This document shows, piece after piece, positions 7,978 through 14,684 of a stretch of 14,684 bases of DNA. Source of the DNA: CAZAKZ01 sp964485695 (GTDB lineage: Bacteria > Planctomycetota > JAFGQW01); assembly GCA_964485695.1 (NCBI GenBank), contig CAZAKZ010000135.1, positions 1 through 14,684 on the forward strand, in the 5' to 3' direction. The notes beneath the pieces were generated by a model. That model worked only from the letters and a program-made list of their open reading frames with translations. It was not told where the DNA came from and did no database searches. The translations under genes and the position numbers were made by a program. Positions within the stretch are counted from its first letter, which is position 1. Each line of letters starts with the position of its first letter.

Positions 7978-8145
7978 TCACTCGCCCCAGTCCTCCTCCT
8001 CCTCGGGGGCCTCCTGGACCTCGGGCGGATCCAGCGTGATGATCTCAAGCTCCACGCCGCATTCCGGGCACTCGATGATCTCCCCCTCCTCCGCGCCGTC
8101 ATCGAAGACGATTTCAGCGTCACAGCTCGGGCAGCTCGCAGACAT
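7978..8145 (-). CDS. lysW: Amino-group carrier protein LysW
   Basis: This tiny acidic protein of 55 residues is the carrier on which the pathway intermediates are built. Two Cys pairs (Cys5/Cys8 in CPSC and Cys26/Cys29 in CPEC) form the zinc-binding N-terminal half. The C-terminal tail is strongly acidic and ends exactly in EDWGE, the hallmark of LysW; the final Glu55 is the attachment point of the substrate. The many Glu and Asp residues are expected to dock to basic patches on LysX, LysZ, LysY, LysJ and LysK. The ATG at 8145 is chosen over one six codons upstream because GGAGGT sits five bases before it and the zinc motif follows at once. It is the first gene of the operon, which fits a protein needed in excess over its enzymes. 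Confidence 0.96.
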   Translation of the reverse strand: MSASCPSCDAEIVFDDGAEEGEIIECPECGVELEIITLDPPEVQEAPEEEEDWGE

Positions 8146-8178
8146 TTCGAACCTCCAGGTCAAGCACCTTTGATTCCG

Positions 8179-8198
8179 CAGAGATCCGTTTTTCTCTG
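8179..8198. other. Hairpin in the lysW leader
   Basis: A 6-bp stem, CAGAGA (8179-8184) and TCTCTG (8193-8198), encloses an eight-base loop. It lies 34 to 53 bases upstream of the lysW ATG. If transcription begins further up it would be part of the leader RNA. It is short and could be chance; no attenuator-like leader peptide or T-tract was found with it. Confidence 0.25.
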
Positions 8199-8240
8199 AT
8201 CCAACCGCAACTAGAGTCTGGGCCGGAGTTTTTCAAGGAA

Positions 8241-8268
8241 AAGATTCCCGGCCGGTCCGGAATGTCAA
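8241..8268 (-). promoter_or_regulatory. lysW: Candidate lysW operon promoter with a dyad in its spacer
   Basis: On the minus strand a perfect -35 hexamer TTGACA (8263-8268) is followed at 16 bases by AATCTT (8241-8246), a three-of-six match to the -10 consensus. The spacer is a GC-rich imperfect dyad (8244-8263) with arms ATTCC and GGAAT around GGCCGG. Such a site between the promoter elements could bind a repressor that senses the end product. A second, weaker pair starts with TTGAAA at 8231-8236. Both would drive lysW through lysK. Confidence 0.35.
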
Positions 8269-8325
8269 GAATCTCCCGCACCGGCCGGCGATTTTTCCGC
8301 TCCGCGAGAGTGTATCCACAGGCTG

Positions 8326-9270
8326 TCAAGGCAGGAAGTTCGGGATGTCGTCCGCACTCGGCCGGCCGTCCGGGCCGAGCGAGATCAGCTGGTACGTAAC
8401 CGGATTGTAGTAGGTGCCGTCCTTCTTCTTGCGCGCCTCGACCACCAGGCGCTTCCCTTCCCGGTTGACCACCGTGAAGCGCTTGCCGTAGGCGTTTAAG
8501 GGAATGTAGACCAGCGGATTGCCGTATCCGTCGCACGATTCCGATAGCTTGTCGCCGTCCGTGTCTGAGACCTTGACGAGACCGAGCTTGAACAGCGAGC
8601 GCGCGTCATCGGTGCCACGAAGCGCCCGGAGCAGGGTCTCAGCGCATTCGTTGACGTTGTCGGCGCCGCCTTTCTTGCCCTTCCAGGGATCGAGGCGCGC
8701 AAGTTCAGCATGGGTCGCCGGTGGAATCCGGTCAAACTGGCCCTCGAACATCTCGACGAGAGCCGGAACCAGGCGCTCGACCTGGTCCATCGTCTCGCGC
8801 ATCCGATCGACCCGTGCGCGCGCGTCTTTCGGCAGCTGCGCATAGAGTTCGTTGACCGTGCGGCGGAGTTTCGTGATCTCACGGTCGCGCCCCGCGAGCT
8901 GGTGCCTCTCCCTCTCTTCCACATCACGCGCGCGCGCCTCGAGTTCACGGCAGCGCATCCTCTGCTCCATGGCCTCGTTCCTCGCCTCCATCAGCCGCCG
9001 GTCGGCCGACGAAAGCCTTTCATACAGTTCGTCGATCTTCCGCTGCGCATCCTTCTGCTGTGCCTGCAGCCTGTCCTCCATCTCACGGATGCGGTGTTCG
9101 AAATAGGCTTCTTGCTTCTTGGTGTCGTGCTCGAACTGCTTCTTCATGTGTTCGATGTGTTCCTCCGCGGCGCGAAGCTTGTACTTCAGCTCCTCGTTCT
9201 CTTGACGGAGCTTTTCCTGCGCCGGGGCCGTGGCGCAGAGAAGGGCGAAGAGGATGGCGAACCGGATCAT
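8326..9270 (-). CDS. Exported coiled-coil protein with GspG-like C-terminal segment
   Basis: The function of this 314-residue protein is unknown. Residues 1-17 form a short signal peptide ending in ATAPA. Residues about 18-145 are a long highly charged helix rich in Glu, Arg, Lys and Gln with heptad spacing, a clear coiled coil. A linker with DPWKGKK follows at 194-200. The C-terminal part has a DTDGD segment (236-240), DGYGNPLVYIP (247-257) and YQLISLGPDGRPSADDI (293-309). This last pattern resembles the C-terminal domain of type II secretion major pseudopilins (GspG), where it binds calcium. There is no prepilin N-terminus, so it is not itself a pseudopilin. The ATG follows AAGGAG at eight bases. 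It sits between the C25 peptidase gene and the lysW operon, on the same strand as both. Confidence 0.8.
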   Translation of the reverse strand: MIRFAILFALLCATAPAQEKLRQENEELKYKLRAAEEHIEHMKKQFEHDTKKQEAYFEHRIREMEDRLQAQQKDAQRKIDELYERLSSADRRLMEARNEAMEQRMRCRELEARARDVEERERHQLAGRDREITKLRRTVNELYAQLPKDARARVDRMRETMDQVERLVPALVEMFEGQFDRIPPATHAELARLDPWKGKKGGADNVNECAETLLRALRGTDDARSLFKLGLVKVSDTDGDKLSESCDGYGNPLVYIPLNAYGKRFTVVNREGKRLVVEARKKKDGTYYNPVTYQLISLGPDGRPSADDIPNFLP

Positions 9271-9442
9271 GGTGGTTGCTCCTTTACATGGTGTATTGCG
9301 AAAGCGAGAGTCTCTTCAAACCGTCTTTTATCCCTATCAGGTTCTATCTGCAGGAGCCGACAAGACCAGGCTTCGGGGACCCCCGACTCTACCACAATCA
9401 GGAACTGTCGTGTGAGCAGCCCGAGGGACAGGTAGGGGAAGA

Positions 9443-9458
9443 AACCTCGACCAAGGTT
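9443..9458 (-). terminator. Weak hairpin after the C25 peptidase gene
   Basis: Read on the minus strand, AACCT and AGGTT form a 5-bp stem around a six-base loop eight bases beyond the peptidase stop, followed by TCTTCC. The stem is short and the T-tract poor, so termination here is possible but doubtful. Confidence 0.2.
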
Positions 9459-9466
9459 GTTACACC

Positions 9467-12097
9467 CTACTCCTTCTTCTTCACCTTGCACTCCAGGCAG
9501 CCTGTTCCATCCCCGCCCTTGCCGGCAGCATAGACCTGGATCATCACCCGGTTTCCTGGAGTAGGATCGGGAAGTTGTAAAGTGGCGACAAACCTGCCCT
9601 GCACCACCGGGACCTTGATGGCCGCAAGGGTGCGATGGTTCATGAGGGCGTTGTTGCGGGCCAGAGCCGCCTCGGCGTCGGAATCCTTCTGGTCGGGCGA
9701 GACCTTTTGGAGCCTTTCTCTGGGTTTATGTCGGGGCAGCTCCAGGCTGATCCAGGCTGTCCCCTCGGCCAGAGAGTCCACCTTTCCTTTGACCTGGACG
9801 GCTGCACCAGGTAGCAGCTCCCCCACCGGCGCGAGGGTGATCCCGGTCCCCGGGTAGCGGATCTTCAGGGCTGGATCGCCGAAGAGGGTGTACTGGGAGC
9901 GACCCAAGCGTAGCATCTCCGCCTCGGTTCTTTTGCGCTTGTTTACTCCGTTCAACATACCCAGGATCATGGCCAGGTCCTTGCTGTGGAGCCGGGTGGC
10001 CAGGTTTTTTTTCACGGTTTGCAACAGGTCACCCAGGCGGGGTATGCGGTCGGTGAAGAAAGTCTGCAGGGTGGCCACCGTGACCAGCAGATTCATCTGC
10101 TCGGAGACGGGGCCGGAGGAAGCGACCACTCCCACCGGTCCGCGGGGGTTGAGGCAGAGCTCCCCTGCCATGCAGAGCTTGCCCCGGTCCAGGGCGATGG
10201 TGCCGGAGAGGCAAGTGAGGGCGAAATAGACTCCCCGGAGGGATCTGATGTTCAGGGCGACGGCGTCCTCGGCAAGGAAGGTATCGTAGGATCGCTTGCG
10301 CCAGGTGAAAGAATCGTAGCTTCGGATATTGCCATGTCCGATATAGAAGGCGGCGAAGAATCCCTTCTCCAGGCCGGCTGCCACCTGGCGGCGAAAGCCG
10401 GAAGGGGCGAAGAAGTAGTGCGACGAGGGGGAACTGTAGATTGCTTCCAGGTCATAGAGGGGAGGAACGTACCGGTCCACCTGCTTGCGGGCGATGTTCT
10501 CCAGCATTCGCTCCAGAAGGGCACCCAGCATCTTGTTGCCGCCCCGGGTACCGAAGCGGCCCAGGCCGGCCTGGATGAAGACCCGCCTGGCCAGGGGGCC
10601 CGGAGACCTGTGTTGTTCGTACTCCCGGATCTTGACAAGTACCGCCTGGAGCTGGGCCGGTGTGCGGCATGGGATACGGCCGACAGCAATCTCGGGTTGA
10701 CCGTCTCCGTCCAGGTCGCCATACGGGGCGTCCACGGCGTAGGGTTGTCGGTCTTCCTCGCCCTTGGGGTGGTAGCGGAGGGGGGGCAGGGTAGCCAGGG
10801 TGTCAAAACGGCGGGCCGGCGTGGCGTAGGGGCTCCCGCCATAGCCTTCCATACGGGGCCGGGCTTCCCCGACCAGGAGCAGGTAACGCAGCCGGCCCTT
10901 GCCGGTCTGCTGCAAATAGGTCCGGATCGCCTCGGGGTCGGGCTGACCCTGCGAATAGGTCTGGTAGATATCTTCCAGGGCGACTGCCCGGGCCGAGCCC
11001 AGGTCCAGTTTTCGCCAGGCCAGATGGGCCGCCAGGATCGGTAGGAGCTGCCGGGGGGCCAGGGCCAGAAAGGCGGTCTCGCCGGCCGGCCCAGGCGCCA
11101 CCGGGGCCGCCACCCGGAATATCCGCCTGGGTTTGAGCAGCCCCTCCCTGGTGGCCAGCAAAACCCGGTGCTTTCCATCCGGCAGGTGGATGGCCAGGGC
11201 GGTGCCGCTGCGGGTCTGTCGCCGACCGGTCCAGAGGAGTCTCTTATCGACCACGTGGTAGGCCAGGAAGGGGGTCCGGGGTAGCCCATGCAGAAGGAGA
11301 AGTCCCGGGCCCTTCTTCTTCAGGAAGGAGGTGCAGCCGTTGTTCCAGGGGCGTACCGCCTTGAGAGCCAGGGCAATGCGGGTTTCCCGGGAGAGAGAAA
11401 CCGTGAGCCGGCATTGCCCCTTTTCCACACCATCGGCCTCCTGGTCGTACGGGATCATGATCCGCCCTCCAGGTGGGAGGGGAATCTTCCTGGTCCTCCT
11501 GGGAGTTCTGACTTCCAGCGATCCCGGCAGGTCCCGGACGTGGTCGACACCCACTTCCACGGCGATTTTCGGTTTCCCGTCGGGAAACAATGGGGCCCAT
11601 TTACGCAGGAAGCGAGACCACTTCAGGGTGAGGGTGGTCCCGGTGGACTCCTTCCGCTGGAATACTAGGTGGCAAATATTCCGGCCCGGATCCTCTTCCT
11701 TTGGGGGAGAGTCTTCGGGCGGCGGGGGTGCCGGTGCCAGGGCGGCACCTTGATCGGTGTCAAACGCCAGGTGGTATATATTGGTGTTGGTGTAGAGGCA
11801 CCGGGTTTCGGTTGAAAAGAACAAAATGCCATCCCCGGGACCGAACCAGCCGTCGCCACCGTCTTCCACCAGGAGGGGAACGCGCCTGTCCTGGAGCAAG
11901 AGAGCAATCCTGTCGGCTTTCACTCCCTCCGTCCTGGCCTCCGGCAGCCCGGCCACGGCCTCCTTCAGATCAGTGTAGGTCAACTGAACCAGACCGTACC
12001 CATCGACCTGAATGCACCAACAGCCTTTCTGGGCGATGGCGGGGGTGGTGAAGCCGTACAGGGAGAGGATCAACAGAAAGCGTACTGTCTGGAGCAT
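9467..12097 (-). CDS. Exported C25 (gingipain-family) cysteine peptidase
   Basis: This large 876-residue protein is exported and probably proteolytic. Residues 1-22 look like a cleavable signal peptide (hydrophobic core, ending TTPAIA). Residues about 120-140 are a Pro/Glu-rich linker. The peptidase domain runs from roughly 340 to 750. It contains LLLVGEARP (406-414), the DAPYGDLDGDGQPEIAVGRIP stretch (456-476) usual in this family, catalytic His588 in YIGHGN, nucleophile Cys629 in FALTCLSG, and LFGDPALKI (738-746) closing the domain. Both dyad residues are intact. A beta-rich region follows (about 750-876). No recognisable type IX secretion sorting domain is seen; the C-terminus is basic and Cys-containing (CLECKVKKKE). 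The ATG follows GAGGT. Gingipains cut after Arg or Lys, but relatives in other phyla have unknown specificity, so its substrate is not known. Confidence 0.85.
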   Translation of the reverse strand: MLQTVRFLLILSLYGFTTPAIAQKGCWCIQVDGYGLVQLTYTDLKEAVAGLPEARTEGVKADRIALLLQDRRVPLLVEDGGDGWFGPGDGILFFSTETRCLYTNTNIYHLAFDTDQGAALAPAPPPPEDSPPKEEDPGRNICHLVFQRKESTGTTLTLKWSRFLRKWAPLFPDGKPKIAVEVGVDHVRDLPGSLEVRTPRRTRKIPLPPGGRIMIPYDQEADGVEKGQCRLTVSLSRETRIALALKAVRPWNNGCTSFLKKKGPGLLLLHGLPRTPFLAYHVVDKRLLWTGRRQTRSGTALAIHLPDGKHRVLLATREGLLKPRRIFRVAAPVAPGPAGETAFLALAPRQLLPILAAHLAWRKLDLGSARAVALEDIYQTYSQGQPDPEAIRTYLQQTGKGRLRYLLLVGEARPRMEGYGGSPYATPARRFDTLATLPPLRYHPKGEEDRQPYAVDAPYGDLDGDGQPEIAVGRIPCRTPAQLQAVLVKIREYEQHRSPGPLARRVFIQAGLGRFGTRGGNKMLGALLERMLENIARKQVDRYVPPLYDLEAIYSSPSSHYFFAPSGFRRQVAAGLEKGFFAAFYIGHGNIRSYDSFTWRKRSYDTFLAEDAVALNIRSLRGVYFALTCLSGTIALDRGKLCMAGELCLNPRGPVGVVASSGPVSEQMNLLVTVATLQTFFTDRIPRLGDLLQTVKKNLATRLHSKDLAMILGMLNGVNKRKRTEAEMLRLGRSQYTLFGDPALKIRYPGTGITLAPVGELLPGAAVQVKGKVDSLAEGTAWISLELPRHKPRERLQKVSPDQKDSDAEAALARNNALMNHRTLAAIKVPVVQGRFVATLQLPDPTPGNRVMIQVYAAGKGGDGTGCLECKVKKKE

Positions 12098-12562
12098 GGT
12101 TACCTCGCCAGTTACGTCGATTACCCTAGATCAGAATCTGCGGTCAATAATACCTGTAAAAAACAGGAAGGAGACCCGGCCATGTGGTCTGACTACCCAT
12201 GACGGCGGATCAACATCCATCGGGTTCATCCGTATATTGTGTGTCCACCCGATATAGCACGTCTGGAATTCTGGTCTACTCAACAAACGTATAGTTCAGA
12301 TTGTATAATGAAACCACCAGGGGATGGGGACGGGTCAGATGATCACAGGTCGGGCCAAGGCATCCCGGATTCCATGACGAGTTTTCGTACATGTATCCCG
12401 AATGTCCGTGGAGATAGCATGGGTATTTTTTGATTTTCCAAAAAACGAACCAAACGATGATGCGCCACTCCTCTCCGGCCTTGACATCGGGCCATTCCAC
12501 GCATACCGTTCTTGATGAAATCGCAAACGGCGTTGAATAATTCGATTGGCATGAGGAGTGAC
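12098..12562. other. Divergent intergenic region of 465 bases
   Basis: No convincing gene is present between the divergently read C25 peptidase and scramblase-like genes. It has patches noticeably richer in A and T than the genes. Visible elements are a TATAAT at 12304-12309 without a good -35, and a dyad with arms ATCGGGT (12219-12225) and ACCCGAT (12247-12253). There is also an AT-rich hairpin TTTTTTG/CAAAAAA (12426-12445) and a small CCTGT/ACAGG hairpin near 12155. It should hold promoters for both flanking genes. On the peptidase side TTGACC near 12144 lacks a clear -10. A small RNA cannot be excluded. Confidence 0.6.
12481..12509 (+). promoter_or_regulatory. Candidate promoter for the scramblase-like gene
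   Basis: A perfect -35 hexamer TTGACA (12481-12486) is followed after 17 bases by TACCGT (12504-12509), which matches only three of six -10 positions. Transcription from here would give a leader of roughly 45 bases before the ATG at 12563. Confidence 0.35.
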
Positions 12563-13171
12563 ATGAAATCCATCATCGGAGACCGCAAGAGAATCCTGGT
12601 CCGGCAGACCAAGGAATGGGGAGAGATCCTCACCGGGTTCGAGACCCGAAATAGATTCGATCTCCTGGACGAGGAGGGCAACCGGATCGGAAACGCCGCC
12701 GAGGAAGGAGGCGGTCTCGGCACCGCCCTGCTCAGGAACTTCCTGGGCAAGTGCCGCGCCTGCAAGATCCACATCTACGACGTGGACGGAAACAAGGTGG
12801 CGCTCGGAGACAAGCCCTTCCGGTTCTTCTTTCACCGCATGACCGTCTACGACGGCTCGAAGAAAGTCGGCGCGATCCAGAGGAAGTTTGCCATCCTGAA
12901 CCGGGATTTCATGGTGGAGGGCCCGGACGGCCGGGAGCTCCTCTTGATCCGGAGCCCGCTCTGGAAGATCTGGACCTTCAAGCTCCTCCAGGGAGACAAG
13001 GAGGTCGGGCGCATCTCCAAGAAGTGGAGTGGGCTGCTCAAGGAGGCCTTCACCGACGCGGACTCCTTCGGGGTGGAGTTCTCCCACCCCAACCTACCCG
13101 ACGAGGTGAAGCAGCTCCTGGTGGTGGCGGTTTTCCTCATCGATTTCGTTTGCTTCGAGAAGAGCAAGTAG
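12563..13171 (+). CDS. Scramblase/LURP-one-like protein
   Basis: This 202-residue soluble or membrane-associated protein resembles the phospholipid scramblase/LURP-one-related (tubby-like beta-barrel) superfamily. The pattern is a series of short beta strands with recurring motifs: FDLLDEEGNRIGNA, an IYDVDGNKV strand pair, MTVYDGSKKVGAIQRKF, FMVEGPDGRELLLI and KLLQGDKEVGRISKKW. The last 20 or so residues form one hydrophobic helix, LLVVAVFLIDFVCFE, as in this family. The start at 12563 is chosen because AGGAG lies four bases upstream and family similarity begins soon after; ATGs at 12512 and 12551 have weaker support. It is the only plus-strand gene here and stands alone, convergent with the flavodiiron gene. 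Bacterial members have no established role; lipid binding at the membrane is a reasonable inference. Confidence 0.8.
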   Translation: MKSIIGDRKRILVRQTKEWGEILTGFETRNRFDLLDEEGNRIGNAAEEGGGLGTALLRNFLGKCRACKIHIYDVDGNKVALGDKPFRFFFHRMTVYDGSKKVGAIQRKFAILNRDFMVEGPDGRELLLIRSPLWKIWTFKLLQGDKEVGRISKKWSGLLKEAFTDADSFGVEFSHPNLPDEVKQLLVVAVFLIDFVCFEKSK

Positions 13172-13279
13172 GGCCAGTGCATCGAATCGGAGAAATCGGA
13201 GAGAAACGAGTTGGCTTCGATCTTCATCTGCCACAGCAGCGAATGCATGGACTGAATGGGTAGTCATGATTCATGGCAG

Positions 13280-13309
13280 TCAACCAAGGTTGAATTTCAT
13301 TGCATGAAA
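13280..13309. terminator. Possible bidirectional terminator between convergent genes
   Basis: Two adjacent hairpins lie between the ends of the scramblase-like and flavodiiron genes. One has arms TCAACC and GGTTGA (13280-13293). The other has arms TTTCAT and ATGAAA around TGC (13295-13309). They are short and the T-tracts are broken, so this is a tentative call for a shared termination zone. Confidence 0.25.
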
Positions 13310-13405
13310 ATGAGCCCCATCGAGCCAAAAACCACCCGTGAAATTGGGATCCCAGGCCCCGGAAACCTCTGACAACGGCAGCCTCGCCAGTGGCATCGGC
13401 AGGGG

Positions 13406-14590
13406 CTATTCGAGGAGGCCGGCTTCCTTGTGTCTGGCGGCGATCCGGTCCGCCAGTGCGTCGAGTTCGGCGAGCATTTCCGGCTGGGGATGGCCCTTCG
13501 ATACCACGGGATCGAGAAATTCCGCTTTCAGCGACGACAGCAATTCTCCCGCTTTCCTGATTGGCCCCGGCGACCAGCCGTAGGAGCCGAAGGCCGTGAC
13601 AAACTTTGCCTTGGGTTTGAGATGATCGATCAGAAAGGCGGCGAACACAGCGTACGGATGCAGTGCAGACATGACGACCGAGGATCCAAGGGCAATCGTG
13701 GCCGCATCCACCAGGGTCCGGGAGAAATAGTTGAGCGGCAGGCCGACCAGGTCGAACAGCTTCACCTCGATGCCGCGCTTCCCGATCGCCTCCGCCAGGT
13801 GCTCGGCCATGATGCGAGTGCTTCCGTGCGTGGAAACGTAGGTGATCAGCGCAAGATTGTGCGGCCGGCCACGTACCCAGTCCTCGTAAAGGTCGAGGAT
13901 CTTCTGCGGCCGGTCATGAACTGGCCCGTGGCTGGCACAGATGTAATCGAGGTCGAGCTCATTGATACGGTCCAGATGCTTGCTGATGATCTTGGAAAAC
14001 GGCATCATGATTTCGGCGTAATACTCCTTGGCCTCCTTGAAAACCACGGGATTGTCGCCTGCGAAGAGCTCATCGCCAAAGGAGTAATGTGAACCGAACA
14101 GGTCACAGCTGAAGAACACCCTGTCCTCGGGAACATGGACCGCTGTGGTTTCGGGCCAGTGCACCCACGGCACATGCATGAACCGCAGGGTTTTATTGCC
14201 CAGAGATACCTCTTCGCCGTCCTTCACCACCTGAAACCGGTCGTCACCCACCGAGTGCAGGTCCTGCAGCATCTCCCGTGTCTTCTGCAGGCAGAGCACC
14301 CTGGCCGCAGGATATTTCCCCAGTACCTCCGGAATGGAACCGGAATGATCCTGCTCGGCATGATTACAGATGAGGTAGTCGATGGCATCGACGTCTTCCA
14401 AATTGCTGAAGAGGTCGGACTTTTTATCGGGATCCACACTGTCTATGAGAGCGGTCTTTTCCGACCCGACCACGAGATAGGCGTTGTAAGTGGTTCCGCA
14501 CGGCAGCGGCATCAGTGCATCGAACAGTTCGCGGTCCGGATCAAGCGCTCCGACCCAGAAAATATCCTCAGTGATCGCTCTCTTGCTCAC
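13406..14590 (-). CDS. Flavodiiron protein (A-type flavoprotein, FprA family)
   Basis: This 394-residue enzyme should reduce O2 to water and/or NO to N2O, protecting oxygen-sensitive metabolism in the cytosol. Residues 1-245 are the metallo-beta-lactamase-like diiron domain. Its ligands are visible: His77, Glu79, Asp81 and His82 in NHAEQDH, His144 in WVHWPE, Asp163 in SCDLFG and His221 in SHGPV. Residues about 247-394 are a flavodoxin domain, with the FMN phosphate loop at TYVSTHGSTRI (250-260) and the FGSYGWSPGP loop (334-343). No rubredoxin or reductase domain is fused, so it needs a separate electron donor, which is not in the window. The start is a GTG at 14590 preceded by GAGGA. Choice between O2 and NO as the main substrate cannot be made from sequence alone. 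Confidence 0.95.
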   Translation of the reverse strand: MSKRAITEDIFWVGALDPDRELFDALMPLPCGTTYNAYLVVGSEKTALIDSVDPDKKSDLFSNLEDVDAIDYLICNHAEQDHSGSIPEVLGKYPAARVLCLQKTREMLQDLHSVGDDRFQVVKDGEEVSLGNKTLRFMHVPWVHWPETTAVHVPEDRVFFSCDLFGSHYSFGDELFAGDNPVVFKEAKEYYAEIMMPFSKIISKHLDRINELDLDYICASHGPVHDRPQKILDLYEDWVRGRPHNLALITYVSTHGSTRIMAEHLAEAIGKRGIEVKLFDLVGLPLNYFSRTLVDAATIALGSSVVMSALHPYAVFAAFLIDHLKPKAKFVTAFGSYGWSPGPIRKAGELLSSLKAEFLDPVVSKGHPQPEMLAELDALADRIAARHKEAGLLE

Positions 14591-14656
14591 GGTATCCTCA
14601 TCTTTCTGAACTAATGAATCCTGATGGCCTATTTAGTTCCTGTTGCGGAATACAAA

Positions 14657-14674
14657 TCCAACAGAATCGTTGGA
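14657..14674. promoter_or_regulatory. Dyad upstream of the flavodiiron gene
   Basis: Perfect 6-bp arms TCCAAC and GTTGGA enclose AGAATC, about 67 bases upstream of the GTG start. On the minus strand the right arm contains TTGGAT, a possible -35. It could be an operator for redox- or NO-responsive control, or the terminator stem of a gene beyond the window edge. No binding protein is recognised. Confidence 0.35.
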
Positions 14675-14684
14675 ATTTTGAGGT

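Noticed and set aside
2972..8145. Conventional acetylated arginine operon (argC-argB-argD-argE)
   Set aside because: The enzymes belong to those families, but a LysW carrier ending in EDWGE and a LysX ligase lie at the head of the operon, no argJ or argA is present, and the LysZ and LysK motifs are of the carrier type.
9375..9396. GC-rich hairpin with arms TCGGG and CCCGA as a terminator
   Set aside because: No T-tract follows on either strand and its position upstream of the coiled-coil gene does not demand one.
9986..11044. Long open frame on the plus strand opposite the C25 peptidase
   Set aside because: The peptidase on the other strand has its catalytic dyad and conserved motifs here; the plus-strand translation is low in complexity and matches nothing.
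12304..12309. TATAAT as a promoter for the scramblase-like gene
   Set aside because: The hexamer is perfect but no -35 lies at 16 to 18 bases, and it is about 250 bases from the gene; the TTGACA at 12481 is better placed.
12276..12500. 74-residue minus-strand open frame in the divergent spacer
   Set aside because: No family resemblance, no ribosome-binding site that stands out, and odd composition; treated as chance.

Overview
The window is compact, fairly GC-rich bacterial chromosome. Shine-Dalgarno sites are clear and nearly everything is coded on the minus strand. No rRNA, tRNA, CRISPR, insertion sequence or phage gene was seen. The organism cannot be named from the sequence alone. A LysW-type carrier operon, a secreted gingipain-family peptidase, a secreted coiled-coil protein with a pseudopilin-like tail and a flavodiiron protein together suggest an environmental, possibly anaerobic or microaerophilic bacterium of a Planctomycetota- or Acidobacteriota-like lineage. 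That placement is inference and weak.

Layout from right to left, in the direction of most transcription. A flavodiiron protein (13406-14590, minus) is followed by a convergent plus-strand scramblase/LURP-one-like gene (12563-13171). A 465-base divergent intergenic region (12098-12562) comes next. Then come a large exported C25 (gingipain-family) peptidase (9467-12097) and an exported coiled-coil protein with a GspG-like C-terminus (8326-9270).

The centre of the window is a tight six-gene operon: lysW (7978-8145), lysX (7060-7953), lysY (6017-7063), lysZ (5185-5994), lysJ (4005-5180) and lysK (2972-4015). The genes overlap or lie within 25 bases of each other. It encodes the amino-group-carrier pathway. 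LysX couples the alpha-amino group of an amino acid to the C-terminal glutamate of LysW. LysZ, LysY and LysJ phosphorylate, reduce and transaminate the side chain while it is held on the carrier. LysK then releases the product. The genes for making alpha-aminoadipate (homocitrate synthase, homoaconitase, homoisocitrate dehydrogenase) are not in the window. The final product could therefore be lysine, ornithine/arginine, both, or a related diamino acid.

Downstream on the same strand are a class I aminotransferase of the alanine/aspartate type (1652-2848), GTP cyclohydrolase I FolE (950-1510) and a rhomboid intramembrane protease with an N-terminal zinc ribbon (68-910). The last codons and stop of the rhomboid gene lie inside a short 16-base tandem repeat at the left edge. 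The strongest candidate for an interesting system is the LysW carrier operon with its undetermined substrate. The exported peptidase and coiled-coil pair and the scramblase-like orphan are secondary leads.
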